This document shows positions 33,008-41,568 of a stretch of DNA of 64,000 bases, in pieces. The notes beneath the pieces are model-generated. The model saw only the letters and a program-made list of their open reading frames with translations, did no database searches and was not told the origin of the DNA. The stretch's first letter is position 1. Each line of letters starts with the position of its first letter. The translations under genes were made by a program, and so were the position numbers. Origin of the DNA: Prosthecobacter sp. (lineage in GTDB: Bacteria; Verrucomicrobiota; Verrucomicrobiia; Verrucomicrobiales; Verrucomicrobiaceae); contig JAIPJY010000029.1 in assembly GCA_021733925.1 (NCBI GenBank), forward strand, positions 1 through 64,000, read 5' to 3'.

Positions 33008-35791
33008 TCACGACATGCTGATGAGGTTGTGGGAGCGCAACCGGTCGAGGACGAGTTGCAGTTTGGTTTGGAGGTCGGCGATCTGAGCTTCGAGTTGGGC
33101 TACATCCACGGTGTCGCTCCCACTCAGGCTGGCAGTGCCGTTCACGTTGTCGATTGGGGCAAGCGGTTGAAGGCTTCCCCGAATATCCACGGCCTCTGAG
33201 ATGGATGTCGTGTAACCATAAGGACCTAGGTAGCTACCTTCATTGCCCGGAGTGCTGCCACCGCCACCAACCCAACTTTGGAGTTGGAGCACATGACGCT
33301 CGCCATCGAGGACGATAGCAAGTTGAGGGCTCCAACCATTGGCACCATCAGCGCCGTTGCTGCCCCCGTAGCCTCCGTCCGCGCCTGGCGGCCCGTCACT
33401 GCCCCTCACATAGAACGGACCAAAGCTCTGGCCGGTAGATGTGTAGAAAGTGAGATTGGAACCATCGAAGTCGATGTTGGTGATGGGAGTGGCATCAGCG
33501 CCGTTGCTGCCGTCACTGCCAGAAGCTCCGCGAAGATCGACGGCTTCGTATAGGTAGGGGGTGAAACCATCTGCTCCGAGGTAGTAGCCTTCACTGCCGG
33601 GTGTGCTGCCACTGCCGCCTGTCCAGTTTTGCAGTTGCAGAACCCGACGTTCGCCATCGCTGATGGCGATGAACAACGGACTCCACCCATTGGCACCATC
33701 CGCACCGGTGCTGCCCCCGTTGCCGCCGTCTGCGCCCGGTGCCCCATCACTGCCGCGCTCACCACGAATGTCAGTAGCGTCGTAGAGATTGGGAGTGAAG
33801 CCGCTGGCTCCGAGATAGTATCCTTCATAGCCTGGGGTGCTGCCATTACCGCCGGTCCAGCTTTGCAGTTGCAGCACGCGGCGTTCGCCATCGCTGATGG
33901 CGGTGAAAAGCGGGCTCCATCCATTGTTGCCGTTGGCTCCATCACTTCCGCTGCTGCCATTGCTGCCGTCACTGCCTCGGACATAAAACGGGCCGAAGCT
34001 TTGTCCGGTGGATGTCTGAATGGTAAGATTGGCACCATCGAAGTTGATGCTGGTAATGGGGGTGGCGTCGTTGCCGGGTGCGCCGGTGCTTCCGCTGCTG
34101 CCATCGTTTCCACGCACATAAAACGGACCAAAGCTCTGCCCCGTTGAAGTCTGAATGGTGAGATGAGTGCCGTCGAAGCTGATGCTTGTGATGGGAGTGG
34201 CATCCACACCGTTGGTGCCGGGGGTTCCTGCTGAGCCATCGCTACCGCGAGGACCACGAACATCCACGGCGTCATAGAGATTGGGAGTCAGGCCGCTGGC
34301 TCCGAGGTAGTAGCCCTCGCTGCCTGGTGTGCTGCCGCTGCCGCCGGTCCAGTTTTGCAATTGCAGCACGCGCCGCTCGCCATCGCTGATGATCGCAAAC
34401 ACGGGAGTCCAACCGTTGGTCCCATTGATGCCGTCGATGCCGTTGATCCCATTCGTACCGTTGCCGCCATCGTTTCCTTTGACCATGAATGGGCCAAAGC
34501 TCTGCCCGGTGGAAGTTTGAATGGTGAGGTTGGTGCCATCGAAGCTGATGCTGGTGATGGGAGTGACATCCGCTCCTGCCGCGCCGGTGCTGCCCGATGG
34601 TCCCTGCATGCCGCGCAGATCGAGCGCTTCTGCAGCCGTGGCGACCCAGCCAGAGACTCCGAGATAGGAACCAATTCCCTGAGGAGGGGAGCCACTGCCG
34701 CCAGTCCAGCCGGTGAGTTGCAACACCCGCCGCTCTCCGTCACTGAACAAAGCGAGTGCGGGAGTCCAGCCGTGGTTGCCATCAAGTCCATTGATTCCGT
34801 TCAATCCGTTTGCCCCCGGACCACCGGCTGCTCCCACTGCACCGCGTAGATCGACCGCATCGCTGATGCTTGTCACCAAGCCAGATGATCCGAGATAGTT
34901 GCCGACGCCTTGCGGTGCATCACCAGTGCCGCCAGTCCATGCAGTGAGCTGCAGCACACGCCGTTCGCCCTCGTTGATCAACGTGAACATCGGGCTCCAA
35001 CCATTGCTGCCGGACTGACCGTTGGTGCCATTGAGTCCATTGGACCCGGATGTGCCGCGCACATCCACCGCGTCGCCAATGTTTGCCACCAAACCCGCAT
35101 CGCCCAAGTAGTAACCGCTGCCTTGCGGTTCATCGCCAGTGCCACCAACCCAAGACGTGAGTTGCAGCAAGCGGCGTTCGCCATCGCTCACAATTCCAAA
35201 GAGCGGACTCCAGCCGTTGCCCGATGCGCCAGCCACAGCTGCGAGCGTGAGCACACGAGTTTCATGGTTCGGTGTGAACGTGAGGTTGGTGCCGGCGGCC
35301 AGTGAGGCGAGGAGCCACTGCCAAGATTGCTGTGCGTCCGTGGCGGCACCTGGCGTGCCTTCCTGTCCTCGGATCACGTCGTTGATGACGGAGACGTTGA
35401 ACGTTTGGCTCGACTGCCAGCCATGCGTGTCGTCACCGTTGCGCAACGAGAACTCACCGATCAAATCCACACGATCGGGAGCGTTGGGCGAGGCGAACAG
35501 CGCTGTCAGCGCTGCCGTGTTGAACGAGGGTTCTGCTGTGTAGGTCTTGGCGTTCGCGTTCTCGGTGAACGTGGCGGTGTAAACCAGTGGTTCGCCGTCG
35601 TAGTGGCCCTTGGGCTTGAGTGCGAAGCGGATGGCATGACCGGGTTGCAGCAGCACGGGCATCGCGTCCGCATAGAACACCAATTCAAGGCTGGCGGCAT
35701 CGCCGCGTTTGAACTCCAGCGTGATGAGCCGCGTGCTCGATTTGGGTGTGCGGACGATGTAACCTTGTGTGAGATCCCAGTGTAGGCGCAT
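33008..35791 (-). CDS. Large collagen-like phage tail fibre
   Basis: The 927-residue protein has a non-repetitive N-terminal domain of ~180 residues, then about seven copies of an ~80-residue module: NGWSPLF-type start, SDGERRVLQLQ-W-GG core, EGYYLGA-x-G closing, joined by Gly-x-x collagen-like runs. Interspersed blocks read TPITSISFDGTNLTIQT and GQSFGPFYVRG. A C-terminal coiled coil (DTVDVAQLEAQIADLQTKL) likely trimerises it. Gly-x-x repeats in a phage fibre suggest a trimeric stalk for receptor binding. It is the distal gene of the leftward late block, as fibres usually are. Confidence 0.85.
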   Translation of the reverse strand: MRLHWDLTQGYIVRTPKSSTRLITLEFKRGDAASLELVFYADAMPVLLQPGHAIRFALKPKGHYDGEPLVYTATFTENANAKTYTAEPSFNTAALTALFASPNAPDRVDLIGEFSLRNGDDTHGWQSSQTFNVSVINDVIRGQEGTPGAATDAQQSWQWLLASLAAGTNLTFTPNHETRVLTLAAVAGASGNGWSPLFGIVSDGERRLLQLTSWVGGTGDEPQGSGYYLGDAGLVANIGDAVDVRGTSGSNGLNGTNGQSGSNGWSPMFTLINEGERRVLQLTAWTGGTGDAPQGVGNYLGSSGLVTSISDAVDLRGAVGAAGGPGANGLNGINGLDGNHGWTPALALFSDGERRVLQLTGWTGGSGSPPQGIGSYLGVSGWVATAAEALDLRGMQGPSGSTGAAGADVTPITSISFDGTNLTIQTSTGQSFGPFMVKGNDGGNGTNGINGIDGINGTNGWTPVFAIISDGERRVLQLQNWTGGSGSTPGSEGYYLGASGLTPNLYDAVDVRGPRGSDGSAGTPGTNGVDATPITSISFDGTHLTIQTSTGQSFGPFYVRGNDGSSGSTGAPGNDATPITSINFDGANLTIQTSTGQSFGPFYVRGSDGSNGSSGSDGANGNNGWSPLFTAISDGERRVLQLQSWTGGNGSTPGYEGYYLGASGFTPNLYDATDIRGERGSDGAPGADGGNGGSTGADGANGWSPLFIAISDGERRVLQLQNWTGGSGSTPGSEGYYLGADGFTPYLYEAVDLRGASGSDGSNGADATPITNIDFDGSNLTFYTSTGQSFGPFYVRGSDGPPGADGGYGGSNGADGANGWSPQLAIVLDGERHVLQLQSWVGGGGSTPGNEGSYLGPYGYTTSISEAVDIRGSLQPLAPIDNVNGTASLSGSDTVDVAQLEAQIADLQTKLQLVLDRLRSHNLISMS

Positions 35792-35914
35792 GCGCAGCGT
35801 TGGGTGTCAAAGGTCGATGGTCTCAACAAGCAGGCTTGATGGTCGCAACAAGCTGTAAACGCATCACGCACGAGCGGGTCATACCCACACACCACTCGAT
35901 GCGGTGTGTGTTTC
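35792..35914. other. Intergenic region with paired 15-bp repeats
   Basis: Contains the two GATGGTCKCAACAAG repeats (35816-35830 and 35838-35852) upstream of the fibre gene. No gene is seen. Confidence 0.5.
35816..35852 (+). repeat. Paired 15-bp repeats, 22-bp spacing (first locus)
   Basis: GATGGTCTCAACAAG at 35816-35830 and GATGGTCGCAACAAG at 35838-35852 start 22 bp apart, two DNA helical turns. An identical arrangement recurs at 56389-56425, 20.6 kb away. This site is upstream of the leftward fibre gene. Confidence 0.8.
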
Positions 35915-36145
35915 TCAGGCCTCTTTCGCGGCTTTATCAGGGTCTGCCTGAATGTTCCACCGCTCACGCCGTTCAGCACAGCCGCCACATTGGGCGAGAG
36001 CTGTGCCAAGAGTGTGATCGAGAACGGTGGCAATGGGATGGGCGATCTCATGCACGGCGTCGCCATAGCGCTGCTGCTGTGCGGCGGTGATGGCCCGCGT
36101 GATAATGGTTGGCACGATCCATTTGGGGCGTGGTAGCTCATTCAT
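35915..36145 (-). CDS. Small phage protein, unknown
   Basis: The 76-residue protein starts MNELPRPKWIVPTIITRAITAAQQ, its ATG overlapping the stop of the upstream gene by 4 bp (ATGA), which supports it as real. No transmembrane segment and no recognised motif, apart from a Cys pair (CGGC). It lies between a tail-associated protein and the fibre, so a tail-tip or fibre-accessory role is possible. Confidence 0.65.
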   Translation of the reverse strand: MNELPRPKWIVPTIITRAITAAQQQRYGDAVHEIAHPIATVLDHTLGTALAQCGGCAERRERWNIQADPDKAAKEA

Positions 36146-37593
36146 AGGGGTGGGGCGGTGATGTTTTCGATCTCTACGCCGTATGGTGTGTCGGATGTGA
36201 AGGTGAACGGTGGGCCGTAAGCGATGCATTCTCCGGCGGGCACCGTGATGTCGAACGACTGCCCACCGCAGGTGCAACGGAAGGTTTCGCCGAGGCCCTG
36301 TGCGGGATGATTGAGTTCAATCTTTACGCGTGCCTGCGCGTGGCCCTGGTCGATCCAAGAGGGCAGTTCGTCAAAGATCCCGTCCAGCGCCACCGACCCT
36401 GCCTCCAGCATCGGCTGCCAGCGTCCGTTGACCGCGCTGATGGCGGCATTCTTTCTGCTCACAAAATAGTCTGCCACCGTCTTCACCGCTTCGGCATCGG
36501 CCAGTGCGGCTTTGAGTCCGCAGACATTCGAGCTGAGTTGGCTGGTGCGTGAAGCACGTGCAAACACACGTTCTTCGAGTTCTGCAAAGGCCACTTCATC
36601 CATGGTGCCCTCATTGCGACAGCGTGCGACCTTTTCTGTCTGCCAGGCAAGATGATCCGCCTGCCATTCGCCGGCATATCCGTTGAGCGCATTCTGCGCC
36701 TCACTGAGTTGCTGCTGGTAGTTAGTCACCTGCGTGCCCGCATCACTGGCGGCTTGCTGCAAGGCGTTGAGTTCGTTTTGCAGTTCGGTCATCGTCTCTC
36801 CCAATGAGCCTTCACAGGTATTGCTGTAGTCGATGCGACGGATCACGCCGAGCACATGCGCTTCCCAAGGAATGCTCGCGATGTCAGGTAGTGAGGCAGC
36901 CATGGTGCTGAGGATGTTCTGCGCGGTCACCTCCTGCGATAGAGTTCGTGAATGCGTGTAGCTGCCGGGGCGGCCGTTGGGGCTGTTGGAGCATTGCCAC
37001 GTCTCATTCCACTGTGTGGCAGTGATGTTGATGGCGGGAAAATTGCAGCCAATGCCAGCGCCACATTCATAATAGCCATTGTCACAGCGCGTGGTGGCCC
37101 ATACTTTACCCTGCACCGTGCCGCTGGTGCTGTAGGGCAATCCTCCGAGCGTGGTGCCGTTGAACTGCCAGGAGCCTTGCAAGCAGCCATGCTCGTCGAT
37201 GGTGGCGGTTTCAGAGTAGCTCCCTTGAACCAGCACGGGGCTGTTGCCAAAGGTGAAGTGGGTGGAGGAGTCGCTCCAGTTGCGGGTGCGCTGACCGCTG
37301 TAGGTGATATTACCCCATTGATCATAGAGCGCGTTGACCTGCTCGGAACCAGTCCATGAACCCGTGCCGTTCAATGGGGAACGACTGCTGTTGTATTGCG
37401 TGGAGGTGACCAGGCTGCGGTAAGCTTGGTCATTGAGGAAGTTGAACGCATGATGGCCGATGGCTCCCAAGCGCATGCTGACGCTGCGTATTTGAAGTCG
37501 TGCACTCGCATTGCAGTAGCAGCCGCAGAGCACATTCGAGGCGAAGAACGTCTGCGCCGCATTTAGACATGGGTTCCAGTTGGGTTCGGCCAT
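36142..37593 (-). CDS. Phage tail-associated protein with long coiled-coil region
   Basis: The 483-residue protein has a Cys-rich N-terminal third (CGCYCNASAR; CDNGYYECGAGIGC), a central coiled coil (about residues 265-330) and a C-terminal domain with a second Cys pair (FRCTCGGQ). No family is recognised. Position after tape measure and tip genes and before the fibre suggests a tail-tip component. Overlaps the 76-residue downstream gene by 4 bp. Confidence 0.6.
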   Translation of the reverse strand: MAEPNWNPCLNAAQTFFASNVLCGCYCNASARLQIRSVSMRLGAIGHHAFNFLNDQAYRSLVTSTQYNSSRSPLNGTGSWTGSEQVNALYDQWGNITYSGQRTRNWSDSSTHFTFGNSPVLVQGSYSETATIDEHGCLQGSWQFNGTTLGGLPYSTSGTVQGKVWATTRCDNGYYECGAGIGCNFPAINITATQWNETWQCSNSPNGRPGSYTHSRTLSQEVTAQNILSTMAASLPDIASIPWEAHVLGVIRRIDYSNTCEGSLGETMTELQNELNALQQAASDAGTQVTNYQQQLSEAQNALNGYAGEWQADHLAWQTEKVARCRNEGTMDEVAFAELEERVFARASRTSQLSSNVCGLKAALADAEAVKTVADYFVSRKNAAISAVNGRWQPMLEAGSVALDGIFDELPSWIDQGHAQARVKIELNHPAQGLGETFRCTCGGQSFDITVPAGECIAYGPPFTFTSDTPYGVEIENITAPPL

Positions 37594-37597
37594 GGCG

Positions 37598-38173
37598 TCA
37601 GTAAGTATTCTGGTTCTCCTGCCAGCGAATCATGTATTGGCTCAGCGCGCAGTCGATCTGCACGACGTTGCGCGTGAGCGAGAGATTGCTGGAGCACATT
37701 TGGTAGGTGACTCCGTCGTCATCCACATAGGCCACCGGGTAATAGGCGAAGCCGGGCGGGTTTGCGGCACTGAACCACGTTGGCGGAATGTTTGGCGGCG
37801 CGGCAGCACTTTGCATTTGCACGGCGGTCACGGCACCATTGGCATTCAGCGTGGCCTTCACCCACACATAGCGGTTCTTGCTGAAGGTGGTGGTCACGTT
37901 GCTTGGCACGAGGCCGTTCACGCTGCCGGGCGTGAGCTGATAGCCACTGCCTGAAGTGCGGATGCGCCACGGGTGATCGACCGTGCTGCCACCGCCGCCC
38001 TTGGCCCGTAAATGCACGCCGCCACCGATCTCCTGCGCCTCAATGCCCTCCAAACTGATCTTGCCGCCGCTGATGAGTGGCGCCAGCAGCTTCATGAGCG
38101 TGCCCCAGCGCACGAAGGCGCGGGCGGGAGCACCGCCGGGCTGTTTGGCTTTCTGTGTTTGTACCAGCGACAT
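37598..38173 (-). CDS. Phage tail-associated protein, unknown
   Basis: The 191-residue protein starts MSLVQTQKAKQPGG (38173) and is rich in Thr, Ser and beta-type sequences, consistent with a tail-tip structural protein. No family recognised. The start is set by the short gap to the preceding stop; a longer frame to 38377 overlaps the upstream gene. Confidence 0.6.
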   Translation of the reverse strand: MSLVQTQKAKQPGGAPARAFVRWGTLMKLLAPLISGGKISLEGIEAQEIGGGVHLRAKGGGGSTVDHPWRIRTSGSGYQLTPGSVNGLVPSNVTTTFSKNRYVWVKATLNANGAVTAVQMQSAAAPPNIPPTWFSAANPPGFAYYPVAYVDDDGVTYQMCSSNLSLTRNVVQIDCALSQYMIRWQENQNTY

Positions 38174-38177
38174 GGCG

Positions 38178-39005
38178 TTAACGTGGGAGCACCGCCCACT
38201 GAAACTCGTAGGTGTAGGTAGTGGCCCAGATGGAACTGCCTGGGATGTTGTCCGCGTCGATGCCGGCAAGCTTCCAGCCCCAGGGCCAGTTGAACACGAT
38301 TCTCTCCATCGAGTCCTGCCAGTAGAAGTTCTGGATGGGCGGCGGATCAGGCGGGGTGAGCATGCCGGGAATGGCAATGGTGTTGGGGGGCGTGATCGAG
38401 ACGTAGCTGTCCTGCACGACGATTTTGGGCAGGCTGAACTGCGAGGGCAGTGCCTCGTTGGGCCAGCCGCCGGGTTGATTCAAATACACCGGCTCAGAGG
38501 GACTGATGATGTTCTCATTGACGCTGATGCGGCGCTTGTAACCGCGTGCGCCAAGCAATCCACGATATGAAGCAGTGACGTGGTAGAACCCGGCTTCCAG
38601 CAGTTCCTCGCTGCGATCCACGCAGACCATGTTGGGATGAGCTGCAGGAGTGCTGCCCATGGCGATGAGGCCTTGCCCCAGCATGATCCACTCCTCGCTG
38701 CCTTCATCAAAGGTGTCGGTGGATTGGCGGAACACGCTCTTCACGCGGCGATTGGGCTTGTCGCCCAGCACGCCGAGGCATTGCAGGCGATGGATGTAGC
38801 GCCCCGGATAATCCTCCTCGATCTCGACCTCCTGAATGACCAGACCACTGTAACCTGGAGGCGCATCGCCCGGAGTGAACGCGGCAAGACTTGGGTTGAA
38901 CCATTCCAGCGTGCCCGAATCGAGTCCGTCTCTGCGCCGCGTGAAGCGTGCGCCGGGAGCGGCGAAGGTGGTCTCGCCAAATTCGATGACCGCTGGCACA
39001 CTCAT
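38178..39005 (-). CDS. Phage tail protein, probable distal/tip component
   Basis: The 275-residue protein starts 4 bp inside the stop region of the tape measure gene, so it is in the same operon. It has no motif I can name, but beta-rich sequences with several Trp and Pro and the position after the tape measure protein match distal tail or baseplate hub proteins of siphoviruses. Confidence 0.6.
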   Translation of the reverse strand: MSVPAVIEFGETTFAAPGARFTRRRDGLDSGTLEWFNPSLAAFTPGDAPPGYSGLVIQEVEIEEDYPGRYIHRLQCLGVLGDKPNRRVKSVFRQSTDTFDEGSEEWIMLGQGLIAMGSTPAAHPNMVCVDRSEELLEAGFYHVTASYRGLLGARGYKRRISVNENIISPSEPVYLNQPGGWPNEALPSQFSLPKIVVQDSYVSITPPNTIAIPGMLTPPDPPPIQNFYWQDSMERIVFNWPWGWKLAGIDADNIPGSSIWATTYTYEFQWAVLPR

Positions 39006-40795
39006 ACGGCGGCGAAGTCGCCGATGCCCTCCCGAATTTCAGTGAGCAGTTGCAGGATTTGATTGCCCTCGGTGAGGCGCACGGTTCCTGCACCGCCCTC
39101 CTTGTTGCCATTGGCGGCAGCGCGTGCGCGCAGCAGTTCACCCGCTCGCTCATGAGCGCTTTTGCGCGGCGTGCCCTTAAAACCTCGCATGTCACCGCCA
39201 CTGTTGGAGACGCTGTATTTGTAGCCACCGCGTGCATCGCGCTCCTGCAGCGCATCGAAATACGCCAGGCCAGTGAAGCTGGGCAGGTTGTCAGGGCTTT
39301 TGTAGCCGATGATGCGTTTGCGTCCGCCTTTGGTCGTGTCACCGCGTTTGGCAATCTTGTCCTCCAGATCGGCCTTGGTGCGGGCGATCCGCAGGGCTTG
39401 CTCTTCTGAGAGACCGGTTTCATCCGCAATGCGCTTGGCCTCGGCCGCGATGCGTGCCTGTCGCTCCAGCGCATCCGCTTCCTTGTTGCGACCACTGGCC
39501 CGTTTTTGCAAAATCTCCAAGCTGGTGGCCAGATCGGTTTTGGCCGTGTCCTGTGTGGCTTTCTTTTCCTGCTGGGCCTGCAACTGGCGCTGTTCTTCTT
39601 CGCTGATCTGTTTTTCCAAGGACAGCACTTCACTCAGAGCCCGCTCGCGCTCGAGTTCCAGCTTGGCCACTTTCTCCAGATCTTCGTTCGCTCCGCCAGA
39701 CATGTAGGCGGCGTCGCGCCCGGCTTTGAGCTTGGCGTCAAGGTCAGACACCTTGCCCTTGGCGAGTTCGAGCTGCTCGGTGGGCTGCAGATTGATTTTA
39801 AGGTTGGATTCACGCGCGGCATCGAGCTGCGTTTTGAGATCGGCCATGCGCGAAGCCCAGCGTTCGTTTTCCTTTGCCGCATCCTCAGCAGCTTTCGCGG
39901 CGGCCTTCTGCGCCTGTTCCACCTTGCGCGCCCACTCGGCGGTTTCGCGTGCCTTCTGCCGCTGTACTTCCTGCGCTTGAGCCGCTTCCTCAGCGGCGAT
40001 CTTGGTCTCAGCCATCGCCCGAGAAGCTTGCTCCATGCGCTCGGAGAAGCTGCCTTCAAACTGGCCGGGGGTCATCGCCAAGGCGAACACAGCCGCCACG
40101 TCGGCAGCGCCGAGCGCCAGTTCAGCAGCCCACGATTTTGCGATGAGTGCGCCTTTGTCGAGGCGGTCGTTGAACTCAGCCAAGCGCTTGACCTGTTCGT
40201 CACTGAGCACCGGTACGTCGGCGAGTTCCTGCAAAGCATCACGTCCAGCCATCAACACCGGGATCAACTCCGCGCCTTTGCGGCCCATGAGATCGAACAC
40301 TTCAGTAAATCCTTCACCACGATCACGCGCAGCGATGAACGCATCGGAGAGTGCAAAGATTTGATCTTCCACTGACATGGTGCGCAGTTGCGAGGCGCTG
40401 ATGCCAAGCTTCTGCAAGGCACCCGCCACCTTGTCGCTTTCCTCCGCTTGAGAGAGCGCGAGCGTGAGCTTGCCCACGCCTTTGACCAGGGTTTCCAGAT
40501 CGGTGCCGGACATTTTGGCCACACCGCCAAGACGCTGTAAACTCTCCACGCTGGTGTCGAGCTGGATGGAGAGGTCGTTAAGACGGTCGAACCCGTCGAT
40601 GACGGATTTGATTCCAGCGAGCGAGCCGATGGCGGCAGTGAGCTGACCGAAGCCGCCCACCACATCCGCGCTCATCGCCCGTCCCAACGTGCTTTTGGCA
40701 CGGGTGGCAAAGCCCGCGAGGATGCCTTGCGCCTTTGCGGCTCCCGCCTGCAAATCGCTGTTATCCCAGCCAAGTTCGACTTTCGGTGCTGCCAT
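39002..40795 (-). CDS. Phage tail tape measure protein
   Basis: The 597-residue protein has a hydrophobic/Gly-Ala N-terminal part with membrane-spanning-like stretches (about residues 45-70 and 195-225), a very long alpha-helical charged region rich in Ala, Glu, Lys and Gln (about 245-480), and a basic C-terminus. This pattern and its place after the tail chaperones identify the tape measure that sets tail length. Sequence suggests a tail of roughly 90 nm, by the usual ~0.15 nm per residue. Start at 40795 (MAAPKVE). Confidence 0.85.
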   Translation of the reverse strand: MAAPKVELGWDNSDLQAGAAKAQGILAGFATRAKSTLGRAMSADVVGGFGQLTAAIGSLAGIKSVIDGFDRLNDLSIQLDTSVESLQRLGGVAKMSGTDLETLVKGVGKLTLALSQAEESDKVAGALQKLGISASQLRTMSVEDQIFALSDAFIAARDRGEGFTEVFDLMGRKGAELIPVLMAGRDALQELADVPVLSDEQVKRLAEFNDRLDKGALIAKSWAAELALGAADVAAVFALAMTPGQFEGSFSERMEQASRAMAETKIAAEEAAQAQEVQRQKARETAEWARKVEQAQKAAAKAAEDAAKENERWASRMADLKTQLDAARESNLKINLQPTEQLELAKGKVSDLDAKLKAGRDAAYMSGGANEDLEKVAKLELERERALSEVLSLEKQISEEEQRQLQAQQEKKATQDTAKTDLATSLEILQKRASGRNKEADALERQARIAAEAKRIADETGLSEEQALRIARTKADLEDKIAKRGDTTKGGRKRIIGYKSPDNLPSFTGLAYFDALQERDARGGYKYSVSNSGGDMRGFKGTPRKSAHERAGELLRARAAANGNKEGGAGTVRLTEGNQILQLLTEIREGIGDFAAV

Positions 40796-40813
40796 CGCAG
40801 GCAGCACGAGATG

Positions 40814-41017
40814 TCAATGAAACCGGTGTCTGACCCGCTCCCACCAGCGCCCCGTCTCCGACAGCCTGCGATCCGGCCACATCATCGCCTCGCCCTCCAT
40901 CAAGCGGAAAGCATGCACATAGGCACGGCCTCGCGAGAGCGGCAGATGCCAGCGAATGTAGTCTTCGGTCCAGCCCGTGCCGTGCGCAATCACCGCGATG
41001 TATTGCGCCTCCGCCAC
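40814..41017 (-). CDS. Tail assembly chaperone, frameshift extension (T-like)
   Basis: The 67-residue frame starts with GTG at 41017 (MAEAQYI) and lies in the -1 frame relative to the upstream 180-residue chaperone. A GGGAAAC heptamer directly before that chaperone's stop lets ribosomes shift into this frame without meeting a stop, giving a fused product of about 250 residues, as for lambda G and GT. Trp-rich sequence (WTEDYIRWHL; GRWWERVRHRFH) is typical of such small extensions. It precedes the tape measure gene, as expected. Confidence 0.75.
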   Translation of the reverse strand: MAEAQYIAVIAHGTGWTEDYIRWHLPLSRGRAYVHAFRLMEGEAMMWPDRRLSETGRWWERVRHRFH

Positions 41018-41025
41018 GGGCAGGG

Positions 41026-41568
41026 CTAGTTTCCCGAAGCGTGCTCCTTGTCGGATGGCTCTGGCACGGCCTGGTTGATGCCGGCTTCATTGTAGATTTG
41101 GAGGGCGAGATTGACCGCCTCCACATGCTTGCTGCGTGGCACGTTCACATCCCCCCAGGCTTCGATGGCTTCCAAAAACAGCGCGAGATCGCCACGGAGT
41201 GCGCGCCAATCTGGTGGTTCGTGACTGCACAACCACAGAATCCTGATCGCATCACTCAAAAACGTAGTGAGTTGTTCGAGTGTGCGACTCAGAGGCAGAG
41301 AACCATCGGCGGCGCGCAGCTTGTAGAACAGTGCTTCACGTCCTGAACTGTAGCCATGCAGAGCGATAGGTTCCCAGGTCTTGAGCGCCGCATTCCAAAT
41401 GGGCCAGGTGTGTTCGGCTTCAAACGCCGTATCCCGCTCTTGCTGGGCCAGCTCCAGATCTTTGGTCGGAACCGCGTCCCGGTGAACGTGCTTGCCGCGT
41501 TTGGGAATGGGTTGGTCCGTGCCGAGATTGAGAGGAGTGGTGGCTGCTGGAATGGGTGGAGTCTTCAT
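41026..41568 (-). CDS. Tail assembly chaperone (G-like)
   Basis: The 180-residue protein sits between tail-tube-region genes and the tape measure, where siphoviruses encode the chaperone that recruits tail tube to the tape measure. It is mostly helical and acidic at its C-terminus (NQAVPEPSDKEHASGN). It ends in GGA AAC TAG; the slippery G-GGA-AAC heptamer (41029-41035) makes a probable -1 frameshift into the 67-residue frame. Confidence 0.7.
   Translation of the reverse strand: MKTPPIPAATTPLNLGTDQPIPKRGKHVHRDAVPTKDLELAQQERDTAFEAEHTWPIWNAALKTWEPIALHGYSSGREALFYKLRAADGSLPLSRTLEQLTTFLSDAIRILWLCSHEPPDWRALRGDLALFLEAIEAWGDVNVPRSKHVEAVNLALQIYNEAGINQAVPEPSDKEHASGN
41029..41035 (-). promoter_or_regulatory. 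Programmed -1 frameshift site GGGAAAC
   Basis: On the minus strand the codons TCG GGA AAC TAG contain G-GGA-AAC, the XXXYYYZ pattern used for -1 slippage (lambda uses GGGAAAG at the same place). Slipping gives GGG AAA then CTA GCC CTG CCC GTG GCG, entering the extension frame with no stop. Confidence 0.85.

Noticed and set aside
33008..35791. A diversity-generating retroelement acting on the tail fibre
   Set aside because: The capsid genes resemble Bbp-type phages known for such elements, but no reverse transcriptase, template repeat or lectin-fold target end is seen in the window; the fibre repeats look like module duplication.
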